Notes: generated from the letters alone by a model not told the origin. A stretch of DNA of 64,000 nucleotides from Sinorhizobium kostiense (GCF_017874595.1 NZ_JAGILA010000002.1:434001-498000), one strand, 5' to 3'; shown: positions 1 through 8,681, numbered from the stretch's first letter. Program-made: numbers and translations.

Positions 1-129
1 TGTCAGCATTTCGAGATCGTAGCTCCAGGTGCATCTGCGAACGGACTTCATTCCGTCGCGATTGCCATACGCGCACCGCGCCGTTAGCTGCCATCCCAGG
101 CTGAAAGCTTCACCGATTGTCTCGACCAT
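1..129 (-). CDS. Small zinc-ribbon-like protein, N-terminal part, cut by window edge
   Basis: Reading down from 129 gives 43 codons starting MVETIGEAFSLGWQL with two cysteines (ARC, RRC). The same protein occurs with a frameshift at 42996..43260, where the second half carries a CPRC knuckle, so a zinc-ribbon-like fold is likely. The second half lies outside the window, so integrity cannot be judged. A LexA-type box starts 18 bases upstream of the ATG with a TATACT -10-like element between them, suggesting SOS control. The molecular function is not known to me. Confidence 0.55.
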   Translation of the reverse strand, partial: MVETIGEAFSLGWQLTARCAYGNRDGMKSVRRCTWSYDLEMLT

Positions 130-147
130 GGCCGCCAAATAGTATAA

Positions 148-162
148 GAACAAACAGAGAAC
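148..162. promoter_or_regulatory. LexA box, GAAC-N7-GAAC
   Basis: The sequence GAAC-AAACAGA-GAAC matches the SOS operator form known for alphaproteobacteria (GTTC-N7-GTTC on the other strand). It lies just upstream of a TATACT -10-like element of the minus-strand zinc-ribbon gene. The same box and its flanks recur at 43279..43293, so it has been kept in a duplicated segment. Confidence 0.75.
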
Positions 163-242
163 AATGACAACCGCGTGCAAGTTCCACAGATTTGGGCACG
201 GTTAATGGCCGCCGGCGGCGGTGCTTCGCGAGGGAACGTGCG

Positions 243-272
243 ATGAGTGACGAACGGATATCCATCCGGTGA
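243..272 (+). pseudogene. Remnant of the first SOS-cluster gene (MSDERIS...)
   Basis: ATG AGT GAC GAA CGG ATA reads MSDERISIR and then stops. The intact counterpart at 43370 starts MSDERISG and continues for 62 residues. The surrounding bases (GAACGTGCG before the ATG) are also shared. Only the start of the gene survives here. Confidence 0.6.
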
Positions 273-326
273 ACACCGCAGATAGTCCGAAGCTGACTCC
301 ACAATCCTTGGACAGCCACGGCCTCC

Positions 327-338
327 TCCAAACGGGGG
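327..338 (+). promoter_or_regulatory. Degenerate CCC-N4-GGG type dyad
   Basis: TCC-AAAC-GGG is one mismatch from the CCC-N4-GGG dyads found at 1281, 8187, 30838, 30855 and 34019. It lies 70 bases upstream of the secreted-protein gene at 407, the same distance as the dyads at 1281 and 8187 from their genes. This is the weakest member of the set. Confidence 0.3.
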
Positions 339-406
339 ATTTCACCATCACACATCCCAACTATTACCCCCTCACCTATGGTCCGCAGAAAGTGGAGAAG
401 TAGACG

Positions 407-910
407 ATGAAGAAGATGGTATTAAGATGCGCCTTGACTATAGCCAGCACTCTGGCGTCTTTGACCGTTGTTAGAGTAGAGAATGCCTCGGCTGATCGCC
501 GGGAAGACATCTATCAGGCTTGCTACCGCGAGATCGAGGCACAGTTTGGTCCGTACACAGACATTACCTGGATGGAAAAGGTATGGAAGTGCTCTGAGGA
601 AAGACAGTTGGGCCTGTCACCCGGGTCCGAGTCGTCCGCTACCGAGTGTGATTTTCAGAAACGCACGGGGTCATGCAAAGGGACAATTCGTATACAGAGC
701 ACCACCGGTGGTAAGGGCAGCTACTCTGCCGAACTTCTGGTCAGCAGTTCGGCCCCCACATGTTCAAAGGTGGAATTCTACCTGGACAACACACCGCATC
801 AGACAGTTCTCAAGCTTGTGAATTCAGCCGAAGAAAGCGTTTTCGGCACTAAGCCGATTTCAAAGAAAAGCATCAAGATTTTCGATTGCACCACCTATGA
901 AGCCCGCTGA
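407..910 (+). CDS. Secreted cysteine-containing protein, paralogue of 4669..5331
   Basis: The 167-residue product begins with a Lys-rich start and hydrophobic stretch typical of a signal peptide, with possible cleavage near ASA-DR around residue 29. Residues ~78-165 (ATECDFQKRTGSCKGTI onward) closely match the mature part of the 220-residue protein at 4669..5331: the CDFQK..GSCKG motif, SCSKVE-like CSKVEFYLDNTPH, and a late CT pair are shared. The four or more conserved cysteines suggest disulfides in the periplasm or outside. A 50-residue segment with two more cysteines precedes the shared domain here. The domain family is not one I can name. Good codon flow and the paralogue support a real gene. 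Confidence 0.8.
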   Translation: MKKMVLRCALTIASTLASLTVVRVENASADRREDIYQACYREIEAQFGPYTDITWMEKVWKCSEERQLGLSPGSESSATECDFQKRTGSCKGTIRIQSTTGGKGSYSAELLVSSSAPTCSKVEFYLDNTPHQTVLKLVNSAEESVFGTKPISKKSIKIFDCTTYEAR

Positions 911-949
911 TCCGTAAGCGTCCGGTCGATCGCCGTCCGGCGCGTTCTT

Positions 950-1110
950 CAGCTTGCGCCGCCATCTCTCCATGGCCGCTGGCAGAACCTGCGAAGGCGG
1001 AGACGACGGCAGCTACGAACATGCGGGGCGTAAGCCGAGCTGCTTCTTCGCTTTGGGATCGCTCTTCGCTGCGAGTCGCGGAACAGTCGGCGTCTTGTGG
1101 ACCAGTCAAT
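950..1110 (+). pseudogene. Remnant of the SOS-cluster nuclease 3' end and downstream sequence
   Basis: Bases around 1012-1035 (gaacatgcggggcgtaagcc and following) match the end of the thermonuclease gene near 44980-45005, and 1045-1090 (gggatcgctcttcgctgcg, then aacagtcggcg) match 45041-45085. With the LexA box and the MSDERIS remnant, this shows that 1-1110 is a decayed copy of 43-45.1 kb in which the SRAP gene is gone and a secreted-protein gene (407..910) occupies the middle. Confidence 0.6.
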
Positions 1111-1280
1111 CAACGGCCCTCGAAATGAGCAGAGCTGGCGAACTCGATCGGTATACTTGTCCAGGGTCGCTAGGATTGCTGCTTCTGTCCTCCACGCCCA
1201 TCTGCAGTTGTACTCCAACTTAAAGAACTCGTTCGCTGCACCTTAGCGCCCGGGATGAATTCGAATTTTTCTGCCGTTCC

Positions 1281-1296
1281 TCCCCCGTTTGGGGGA
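1281..1296. promoter_or_regulatory. Dyad TCCCCC-GTTT-GGGGGA
   Basis: A perfect 6-bp inverted repeat with a GTTT centre lies 60 bases upstream of the RTX gene. No T-run follows, so it is not a typical terminator. It shares the CCC-N4-GGG core with dyads at 8187, 30838, 30855 and 34019, all in front of secreted-protein genes. An operator is the likely role; this is inference. Confidence 0.5.
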
Positions 1297-1355
1297 CGCG
1301 CGCCGGAGCATTCCACTGATTGAGTTTCGTAGGCATCGTTTAAAGGGGGCTCGAT

Positions 1356-2648
1356 ATGGCAAGCATTAATGGAACCAATGCGGACGACGTTCTTTCAGGC
1401 GTCGACAACGAATACAACTTCATCCGCGGCTTTGACGGGAACGACTCGTTGTACGGGGGAAGTCTCGCCGACACGATTTTCGGAGACGACGGAAACGATT
1501 TTCTTTCCGGAGACGACGGACTGGACAACCTGTCGGGAGGTAGCGGCGACGATACGCTTTGGGGGGGCGAAGGAGGTGACGTTCTCTCGTCCGGTTCTGG
1601 GTTTGATTGGCTCTATGGTGACGGCGGTGACGACACCTTCTATCTGAGTTCCATCAGCTCAAACGAGATCAAGCGTGCCTTCGGGGGCACTGGCGATGAC
1701 CTTTTTTTCGCTAGTTTCGCCTCCGATATTCTGGATGGCGGCCGCGGCCAGGACCTCGTTGATTACAACAACAGCTTTGCCGGTGTTACCGTTAACCTAA
1801 TGACCGGTATTGGGTCCGGCGGTGCCGCGGAGGGTGACACATATCGCTCGATCGAGGACGTTCAGGGCAGCGCATACAACGACAACCTCACCGGGAACGG
1901 CAATTTTAACGAGTTGTTTGGCGATGCCGGGGACGACGTGGTCGCCGGCGGAGAAGGCGGCGACTATCTGGACGGTGGAATGGGTGCCGATACTCTAAGC
2001 TATCGAGCGTCGGATGCGGGCGTCCAAATCAATCTAACGACCGGATTTGCATGGGGAGGAGACGCCCAAGGAGACCAGTTCATCCTTTTCGAGAGAGTCT
2101 GGGGCAGTGACTTCTCGGACACGCTCACGGGCGACGGCAGTGCAAACTTTCTTCAGGGCTTTCTCGGTAACGATCGGCTTTACGGTCAAACCGGCAATGA
2201 TCGCCTCTATAGCCACGGGGGGAGCGATACGCTCGATGGCGGTGCTGGAGACGATATCCTCAAGGGCGGTACCGAAAACGACGTTCTGATCGGCGGTGTC
2301 GGCGCGGACGATCTATACGGCGAGGCGGGTGCCGATCGCTTCGACTTCAACCTGACAGCTGAAAGCACGCCGGCTTCGACCGGACGGGACTCCATCTTTG
2401 GATTCAGCCATGCCGAGGGTGACCGGATTGACCTGTCGACGATTGACGCGAACACGAAACTCACAGGCAACCAAGCGTTTGCGTACAAGGGTACGGCCGG
2501 GTTCTCTGGCGTTAGCGGCGAACTGCGTTACACATCAACGGCGACCGATACGTACGTTTATGCCGACGTAAACGGAGACAAGATTGCTGACCTATCGATC
2601 CATTTGAGTGGTGCGTTCAAACTGGTTAGCTCTGACTTCGTTCTTTAG
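1356..2648 (+). CDS. RTX-type calcium-binding secreted protein
   Basis: The 430-residue protein is built of GGxGxDxLx(U)x nonapeptides: residues ~8-95 (for example GGSGDDTLWGGEGGD), ~165-210 and ~285-330. These form parallel beta rolls that bind calcium outside the cell. The C-terminal ~90 residues (RDSIFGFSHAEGDRIDLSTID to SSDFVL) resemble the C-terminal domain of serralysin-like proteins, with the DxxxGDxIDLSxIDAN signature and a hydrophobic end typical of type I secretion substrates. No separate enzymatic domain is visible, and there is no adjacent type I transporter. There is no cleavable signal peptide, as expected for this route. A piece of a similar C-terminal domain survives at 40167..40256. 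Confidence 0.88.
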   Translation: MASINGTNADDVLSGVDNEYNFIRGFDGNDSLYGGSLADTIFGDDGNDFLSGDDGLDNLSGGSGDDTLWGGEGGDVLSSGSGFDWLYGDGGDDTFYLSSISSNEIKRAFGGTGDDLFFASFASDILDGGRGQDLVDYNNSFAGVTVNLMTGIGSGGAAEGDTYRSIEDVQGSAYNDNLTGNGNFNELFGDAGDDVVAGGEGGDYLDGGMGADTLSYRASDAGVQINLTTGFAWGGDAQGDQFILFERVWGSDFSDTLTGDGSANFLQGFLGNDRLYGQTGNDRLYSHGGSDTLDGGAGDDILKGGTENDVLIGGVGADDLYGEAGADRFDFNLTAESTPASTGRDSIFGFSHAEGDRIDLSTIDANTKLTGNQAFAYKGTAGFSGVSGELRYTSTATDTYVYADVNGDKIADLSIHLSGAFKLVSSDFVL

Positions 2649-3383
2649 GACGTCGGCACTTGAAGCAGCAACAGCCCGCTCCGGCGTTTACGTGGGGAGC
2701 CTCACTTAACACCGCCGCGCCTTCACCAGCTTGGGAGCAAGTCGAGGCCACATCGCTTTTTCGAAGGCCCTCTGCTCCGTTGCTTTTGAGCACCGTACGC
2801 CGACATTGACCACGTGACCATGAGAGCATCAACTTCAACCGTTCATTCCCAACGAAAACAAGTAAAGCCGAAAAAATCAAATTAATTGCAACGGGCGAAA
2901 GAGGCCCTGCAATGACTACTCAAGGTCGGACTGAGCAGGTCGAGTGGGCGAAGAGGCATCTGGCCGAACAGCAAAGCCTGGCCGCATGAAACCATGAACG
3001 GAACCTGCGGCTAGGTCCCAAGCGCTGCGACGCAGCCGCCTTGCACGGAGTCTCACACTCGATTGGGTGAGCGAACCAGAAGAGGCGGATTTGCCGCTTG
3101 TCATTACGAGACACTGCGCTAGGACCTGGATCATCCGGTGTATTTTCGCTGGACCTGAAGCGATTCCGGTGAGTGCGTTGCCCACTCTTAGACGAATGGA
3201 ATGATAAGTGCTTCCTGAAAAGCGGTACGGGTGTACCTCGCCAATAACAAACAGAGCCCGCTCTGTCTCGGGCCCCGTCTTAAAGTGATTGATGCTGAAA
3301 ATTGTTTGGTGCTTATCCGCTGCTGCTGGAGCGCGGCATTGTGTCTTCGGTTTAAAAGACTGCCCCTGCCCGTCTCAGCAGAT
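2649..3383. other. 735-base stretch without a supportable gene
   Basis: Only short or shadow reading frames are present. A 25-codon frame at about 2911 (MTTQGRTEQVEWAKRHLAEQ...) looks protein-like but is too short to call. Confidence 0.4.
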
Positions 3384-3794
3384 TCATGTCTTCGGGAGAA
3401 GACAGAGCTTGCTATGATTTTTCACCGCGGTCATGTCGCAGACGAAGTATTTCACTAGGAACGGCCAGGATTTTGTCGATGATACGCCGGCCGTCTGCCC
3501 TCCGGCTTTTATCATGTCTGACGTTCCCCATGATGATTTGCGGCTTGGATCGCATTTCCCTTCCTCGCCTTTCATGTAGTAACAGGTGAGGACCTGGATG
3601 GGGAAGTTGCAGCGGTTTTTGATGGTGACGTAGTCCCAGTCGATCTTGGACCTGCTTCTCTGCTTTAAGAAGGCGCATTTGCCATCGGCATAGGGTGCGC
3701 GGCCGTCGTCTTTGGTCTTCTTTTGCTTCGCGGCCCTTATGTAAGCAACCGCATCATTTGTTCCCGTGTTCCCGGAATAAGCACAGCGATCCAA
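3384..3794 (-). pseudogene. N-terminally truncated secreted cysteine protein, paralogue of 7391..8116
   Basis: Residues from ~50 on (IDWDYVTIKNRCNFPIQVL, CYYMKGEEGKCD, KSWPFLVKYFVCD) match the C-terminal half of the secreted protein at 7391..8116, including the paired cysteines. The signal peptide and first ~120 residues of the paralogue are missing. The reading frame runs into a truncated LuxR gene on the other strand at about 3790-3801, so both are cut at the same junction. The available start is only TTG with no clear ribosome site. It is probably not expressed as a secreted protein. Confidence 0.6.
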
Positions 3795-3800
3795 AAACGA

Positions 3801-4223
3801 ATGCGCTCGGTGACGACGGAGAAGTGGCTGAAGCCCGATGGGCCTCCAGGCTCACTCTCAATTCCACGAGACGGCTTGCGACCGATGATTCTGCGGATAC
3901 AGCGTCTTGGAGGCAATCTGCCGGATTTCTTCTCGCATTCGGTCGGCGCTTGTCTAATAGAGGATATTGGGCGGGAGCAGAGGCAAAACCAGGAACAGCT
4001 TCGTCAACTCTTCGGCCTAACAGCCACTGAAGCGATCATAGCAACGATGATCTCTCAAGGAGTGACCCTGCAGCGGATAGCGCAGGACCGAGCGATATCG
4101 TACGAGACCGCACGTACCCACCTACGGAATATCTTCAGCAAGACGAATACAAGGCGGCAGGCTGAGCTCGCGGCTCTGCTGACCCGACTTAACCTCGTTG
4201 ATCTTCCACAATGCGTGCCTTAA
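3801..4223 (+). pseudogene. LuxR-type regulator, truncated to its C-terminal HTH part
   Basis: About 140 residues remain. Residues ~70-125 (LFGLTATEAIIATMISQGVT, then ISYETARTHLRNIFSKTNTR) are a LuxR/GerE-type helix-turn-helix closely like those at 9412..10503 and 32851..34011. Upstream, ILRIQRLGGNLPDFF matches the region just before the HTH in the 9412 protein, whose ~230-residue sensor part is absent here. The gene starts at a rearrangement junction with the secreted-protein fragment on the other strand. A free DNA-binding domain could still be made from the ATG at 3801, but a remnant is more likely. Confidence 0.65.
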
Positions 4224-4284
4224 TGCATCCTTCGACGGCGAGGACTTCTCCCCGTTCATAGCTAAAGCTCGCTGTCCAAAACAG

Positions 4285-4485
4285 CTACCGGCGCAGTCTC
4301 TCAGGCTGCTTTTGTCCGGCCAGCCACTCCAAGTAGGTCCTGAGACGTTCCTTGGGTGTTTCCCGACCTGCCATGATGATGGCTTCGCTGCGACTAATCC
4401 CGTAGGTTGCGATGAAGGACTTTATTACATCTTCATTGTGACTTATCGATCCGAGCTTCAGCGTCGTGGTTGTACTTCGCGGCAT
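4285..4485 (-). CDS. Small hypothetical protein, 66 residues
   Basis: Reads MPRSTTTTLKLGSI...RSEAIIMAGRETPKERLRTYLEWLAGQ. A clear AGGAG sits 7 bases before this ATG, which decides the start over the in-frame codon six residues earlier. The product is basic and probably helical (RSEAIIMAGRETPKERLRTYLEWL). No family recognised. It lies between the LuxR remnant and the secreted-protein gene at 4669. Confidence 0.55.
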   Translation of the reverse strand: MPRSTTTTLKLGSISHNEDVIKSFIATYGISRSEAIIMAGRETPKERLRTYLEWLAGQKQPERLRR

Positions 4486-4668
4486 GAATTTGCTCCTACG
4501 CAAGACGGGGATATCACGGCGGCAACGCGCGACGCATACTCCAATTGCGAGGGCTTTGCCCGCTCCCGGAGCTCTCAGACACGCAACACCCTGGATGGGA
4601 TTTTCCGCGCTCGGTTTGGGTGAAGCCAGAGATGGCGGGAGGCCACGTTTAGCGTCACTCCTCTCCGT

Positions 4669-5331
4669 CTAGCGTCGGGTCAAGGCTCCTGTGATCACGG
4701 CGCTATCTACGCCTCGATAGGCAAGGCTGTTCGGCCCGTTCCTTGTCAGCGTCACGTGCGTGGTTCCCAGTTCGCTGGTATAGCTGTAACTGAGCGAATT
4801 GCCATTGATCGTTCCGTCGATCTCCTCCCGAGAGCCGTCGCGCGGGAAGTACGTGAAACCGGAAGCGCGGTTTCCGCTTATGCTGTTGATCGTCACTTCG
4901 ACCGGGCCGCGGAAAACGAGGATACCTGCCGACCCAGACCAATGACCCCGGAAGAACTCGGGTCCGGATGCAGAATCCCGCTTGGCATCCGCCGATACCT
5001 CGGCATACCGGGTGCATCGTTCGATCTGAATGTTCTTCTTGGTAATCGGCCTCGTGCCGAAGAGGCTCTCATGGGCAGAGCTGTTGTTCTTAAAAACTGT
5101 CGAGTGCGGCGTGTTGTCCAAGTAGTACTCCACCTTGGAGCAGGATGCGGCCGAGCTGCGTACTGTTATCTCCGCGGAATAGCTCGGTTTGGACCCGCCC
5201 GTCCTATCCAGCGTTATGCGGCCCTTGCAACTGCCTATAGGCTTCTGGAAGTCGCACTCTGCAGCCAGGGAAGACCAGGGCAAAAGAATTATCGAGGAAA
5301 TAGCAACCACTGCTGTCCACGCGGGGTTCAT
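4669..5331 (-). CDS. Secreted cysteine protein with extra C-terminal domain, paralogue of 407..910
   Basis: The 220-residue protein has a signal peptide (AISSIILLPWSSLAA, cleavage before ECDFQ, about residue 23). Residues 24-115 match the conserved domain of 407..910: CDFQKPIGSCKG, CSKVEYYLDNTPH, FGTRPITKKNIQI. Residues ~130-220 (GHWSGSAGILVFRGPVEVTI... ALTRR) add a segment with alternating beta-strand character that the paralogue lacks. The cysteines in the shared domain are all kept. The substrate or partner is unknown. The gene is in the same orientation as the SEL1 protein and the secreted protein at 7391, but 300 bases apart from them. Confidence 0.8.
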   Translation of the reverse strand: MNPAWTAVVAISSIILLPWSSLAAECDFQKPIGSCKGRITLDRTGGSKPSYSAEITVRSSAASCSKVEYYLDNTPHSTVFKNNSSAHESLFGTRPITKKNIQIERCTRYAEVSADAKRDSASGPEFFRGHWSGSAGILVFRGPVEVTINSISGNRASGFTYFPRDGSREEIDGTINGNSLSYSYTSELGTTHVTLTRNGPNSLAYRGVDSAVITGALTRR

Positions 5332-5631
5332 TCGCTGTCCTTTATGAATGTCTATGCGTCATTGCGCGTTAGAACCGCCGCATCCGCGAGGCTAGATCAC
5401 GAGGCTGGCCGCACGGATGGCTTTGATGAGCGTGGCCCTATCCTGTTCAAGCGTCACCGAACGCTACAGGCACAACGCTTCCAGTCATTTTAGGAACAGA
5501 CCCTATATGAATGTCGTATTTGGTTGGCGTCGCCGTGATTTCCCTTTTTCCGGGGTTTATCGGGCCGACCGTTCCTTTGCGACAAAATCACTTGTGTATC
5601 CGATGATCACCGCCATGCCGCAGCCATAATG

Positions 5632-7359
5632 CTAGTGGCTGTTCGAGTACATGGCATCGATCGCGGCAAGGGTCCCGGAGCCGTACTCACCGTCCAGCGC
5701 TCCGTTATAGTAACCCCGTTCAGCCAACCTGCCCTGAAACGCCTTGAGGAACTCGGGTGTCCAGTTTTTCCATCCGCTTTTGAAATCTTTGACCGCATAT
5801 TCGTCTTCTCTAAGCGCCACCTCGAGAAGATCGACAGCCAGTTTTAAGTCCCTATTCACACCGAGTCCCCGCGAGAAGAGCACAGCGAGGTTCATGTTCG
5901 CGTATCCGTAATCGGCTGCTGCAGCCTTTTCGTACCACAGCCCTGCCTCCCTATAGTTTCTCTCGACACCCACTCCGCTTCCATACAGCACGCCGAGGTC
6001 GTTCATTGCCCTGGCATCCCCCTTATCGGCAGCCTTTTTGTACCACGATAGGGCCTCCTTTCCGTTCCGCCTTAATCCTTGTCCATTCTGGTACATCCAA
6101 CCGATGTTCCTCATGGCGCGGGTCTGTCCAGCGTCGGCTCCCTTCTTGTACCATTCGAGAGCAGCCTTGTAGTCGGACAATTGCTGATACGCCCATCCGA
6201 CCTGATTATATGCGAGCGCCTTCCCCTTCTCGGCGGCCATTCGGTACCATGTTATGGCTTCGGGAATATCCTTCGGAACACCTTCACCGTCCAAGTAGAT
6301 AGACCCGAGACTCATCATGCCATCAACCTCGCCAAGATGGGCCGCCTTCTTGAACCAGTTGATTGCAGCAGCCTGGTCCTGCGGGACACCCTTTCCATAA
6401 CGATACACGGTACCGAGATTCGCCATCGCCAACCCATCGCCTCGCTCCGCACCCTGTTCATACCACCTTCGCGCCTTCTCGTAGTCCTGAGGCATGCCCT
6501 TTCCGGTGTAATAAAGATCGCCGATGGCGTTCGCTACGTCCGGCAGTTCCCCAACCGCGAACTCATACCATTTTAGTGCCTCTGCATAGTCCTGCGGAAC
6601 GCCTTCTCCCCGTGCATAAGCGTGGCCGATTGACCGACGCGCCCTCGAGTCTCCGAGTTCGCTCGCCTTTCGGTACCATTTCAGAGCAACCGCAAAATTT
6701 TCGAGTTCCCACCAATAGAGCTGTCCGAGTGCTCGGTATGTCAGGCCTGATTCCACGCTCGCGAACCAGCGGATCGCCTCGTCGATATCCTTCTCAACCC
6801 CCGAACCTTCTTGATAATCCAGACCGACCGCCCACACAGCTGTGACGTCACCGGCGCTGGCGGCCTTCAGGTAGAGTGCATGCGCTTTTGCCTTGTCTTC
6901 GGTGACTCCACGGCCGTTATAATACAAGTCCCCGAGCTGCCAGGCCGCCCTGACGCTTCCGAGATTGCTTGCCCGCTCGGTATGCAGGAACGCATTCGCG
7001 TAGTCATTCTCCGCTAAATATGACCTTCCGGCCTGATAGTGCAGCCGCGCACTGTCCGGGTTAGTCGCAACCGCGGCGACACAGGCGGCAACAGCCTCTG
7101 AACCGACGATCCGCGCGCCCACCACCGCGGCAGGCTTTTGCTTGTCGTCAGGATCGGCAGCAAGACGGTCACAATCCGCAACATGATTGCCAGCACCCTC
7201 CCGAGAAGGAGTTTCTGTATCCACCGTCGCCTCATCCCCAACCGCCGACTGCGTCCCGATAGCTCCTTGCGGCTCTACACTTTCGGCGAACGCGACTTCG
7301 GTGATCGAGATCAGGCCCAGCGTTGCGATTGCCGTCAGAATTCCAGATGTATGTCCCAT
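5632..7359 (-). CDS. Periplasmic SEL1-repeat protein with C-terminal peptidoglycan-binding-like segment
   Basis: The 575-residue protein begins with a signal peptide (GILTAIATLGLISITEVAFA). From residue ~130 to ~500 it is a run of about ten SEL1-type repeats, recognisable by motifs such as G.GVPQDY..A..WY..AAE.GDA.A..NLG. SEL1 repeats are alpha-helical solenoids that bind other proteins, often at the envelope. The end (LKAFQGRLAERGYYNGALDG, then YGSGTLAAIDAM) resembles a PG_binding_1 peptidoglycan-binding motif. A pre-repeat segment (~60-110) carries DCDRLAADPDD, common in such proteins. It lies 31 bases downstream of 7391..8116 on the same strand, so the two are probably one operon. Confidence 0.85.
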   Translation of the reverse strand: MGHTSGILTAIATLGLISITEVAFAESVEPQGAIGTQSAVGDEATVDTETPSREGAGNHVADCDRLAADPDDKQKPAAVVGARIVGSEAVAACVAAVATNPDSARLHYQAGRSYLAENDYANAFLHTERASNLGSVRAAWQLGDLYYNGRGVTEDKAKAHALYLKAASAGDVTAVWAVGLDYQEGSGVEKDIDEAIRWFASVESGLTYRALGQLYWWELENFAVALKWYRKASELGDSRARRSIGHAYARGEGVPQDYAEALKWYEFAVGELPDVANAIGDLYYTGKGMPQDYEKARRWYEQGAERGDGLAMANLGTVYRYGKGVPQDQAAAINWFKKAAHLGEVDGMMSLGSIYLDGEGVPKDIPEAITWYRMAAEKGKALAYNQVGWAYQQLSDYKAALEWYKKGADAGQTRAMRNIGWMYQNGQGLRRNGKEALSWYKKAADKGDARAMNDLGVLYGSGVGVERNYREAGLWYEKAAAADYGYANMNLAVLFSRGLGVNRDLKLAVDLLEVALREDEYAVKDFKSGWKNWTPEFLKAFQGRLAERGYYNGALDGEYGSGTLAAIDAMYSNSH

Positions 7360-7390
7360 CTTTAACGTCCATTGAAAGCGGATACCTGTT

Positions 7391-8116
7391 TCAGGATTTG
7401 GATTTCGGCCGTACGCATAGGAGATTTTTCTTCTCGCGCACGTCGCAGACTATCACTTTCACGTGCCACGGCCATTTTTGGGAAGTGGCGACGCTATTCT
7501 CGGTTCCGCCGGGTTTAATGACGCTAGAAAGTCCCCAGCGATTAGAAGCTAGACTGCAATCGTCGTCGTGGCCCGTGTCGTAGTAGCAGGTCAGCACCTT
7601 GATGGGATATGAGCACTTGTTTCTGACCACAACCCAGTCCCAGTCGAGCTTGCCGCGGTTTGCCGCGGGCTTGATCTCCGCACAGTCCGACGATCCATAG
7701 GGAGCAAAACGATTTGGGTTCTGGTTGACGAAGATTTCCTCGCCATGCTTGCCCGTGAGAATCCGCTCCTTGGTTTTGTCGGCCCACCCAGGGTTAGGAT
7801 CAACATTTGCCTTTTCAACGGGACCTGTCGCTGCGGGGGTGCCATAGCCGATCTCCTTGCGGGCCGTGGTTTTCGCTTTTTTTGAGGCGCCATTGTTCAA
7901 GAGACCATAGTATTCTTTGTATGACAGGGTGCATCCTGGAAAATCAGGTCGGTAGTTATCCCACCCCTCCCAGAGCACGCCGTGTCTGCGCTGTGCATAG
8001 CTTGTCGGATATTGTTCCTGTAAGTAGCGGTCCAGCCGGTCACAACTTGTGTTGGCTTGTACCGGCCACGGGAGCAAGCTTGCCGCCAGAATAAAAACGA
8101 TGTTCAGTATTTTCAT
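7391..8116 (-). CDS. Secreted cysteine-rich hypothetical protein
   Basis: The 241-residue product has a signal peptide (MKILNIVFILAASLLPWPVQA, cleavage before NTSCDR). The start is the ATG at 8116 rather than the upstream in-frame codon because it begins the signal peptide directly. The C-terminal ~110 residues (LDWDWVVVRNKCSYPIKVLT, CYYDTGHDDDC, WPWHVKVIVCD) are paralogous to 3384..3794. Six or more cysteines suggest disulfides. Function unknown. It appears to be the first gene of an operon with the SEL1 protein, and a perfect dyad (8187..8204) lies 71 bases upstream. Confidence 0.75.
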   Translation of the reverse strand: MKILNIVFILAASLLPWPVQANTSCDRLDRYLQEQYPTSYAQRRHGVLWEGWDNYRPDFPGCTLSYKEYYGLLNNGASKKAKTTARKEIGYGTPAATGPVEKANVDPNPGWADKTKERILTGKHGEEIFVNQNPNRFAPYGSSDCAEIKPAANRGKLDWDWVVVRNKCSYPIKVLTCYYDTGHDDDCSLASNRWGLSSVIKPGGTENSVATSQKWPWHVKVIVCDVREKKNLLCVRPKSKS

Positions 8117-8186
8117 AAGCAGCCCCGTCGCCAGACCCAACAGCCACAATCCTGTTTAGGCATAGCATGACCGTGACCTGCTCCGC

Positions 8187-8204
8187 CTACCCCAGTTGGG
8201 GTAG
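8187..8204. promoter_or_regulatory. Dyad CTACCCCA-GT-TGGGGTAG
   Basis: Perfect 8-bp inverted repeat with a 2-base centre, 71 bases upstream of the 8116 start. Its core CCCAGTTGGG is identical to the dyad at 30855..30864. The position fits an activator or repressor site near a promoter. No T-run follows, so it is not read as a terminator. Confidence 0.55.
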
Positions 8205-8311
8205 AGTTCTCTTTGTTCGCTAGAGCGGAACCCGATCTGATTGAATCGGTTTGGCTATGCAATTCAGCTTTGGTCTGATTCATAGGCGTCCGCCGTGTGG
8301 AGGCGGCGGAC

Positions 8312-8659
8312 ATGCCGAAGGCTTTATCGATGGATTTGCGGGTTCGGGTTCTGGCGGCGGTCGCGCAGGGCCTGTCGCACCGGGCTGCAGCGGAACGTTC
8401 TGGTGTGAGCGCTGCTAGTATCAGCCGCTGGTGCAGTCGTGAGCGTGAACAGGGCGACGCCCGGCCCAAGGCGCTTGGCGGCGATCGTCGCTCGGGTCGG
8501 ATCGATGCACATATGAGTGTTATCGTCGAAGCCTTGGGCCCGGAGAAGGATGCTACCTTGGAAAAGGTACGCCGCAGTCTGGTCGGTCGATGCTCTGTCA
8601 TTTCCGTATGCTGGCCAGGGGAGTGCCATCCGCTTTGCCTTTGCTATTGCGCGATTTAA
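8312..8659 (+). mobile_element. IS630-family transposase, N-terminal remnant
   Basis: MPKALSMDLRVRVLAAVAQG through RAAAERSGVSAASISRWCSR and ARPKALGGDRRSGRIDAH is the helix-turn-helix N-terminal part of IS630-type transposases (OrfA). Similarity stops near 8590 after EKVRRSL, and the frame runs into unrelated sequence ending at 8659. The DDE catalytic part is absent, so the element is dead. It marks an insertion point between the secreted-protein operon and the LuxR gene. Confidence 0.8.
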
Positions 8660-8681
8660 CGGCTGACAGCGAAGGAGATGT

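Noticed and set aside
8208..8220. GTTC-N5-GTTC near the 8187 dyad
   Set aside because: The spacing is 5, not 7, so it does not fit a LexA box.
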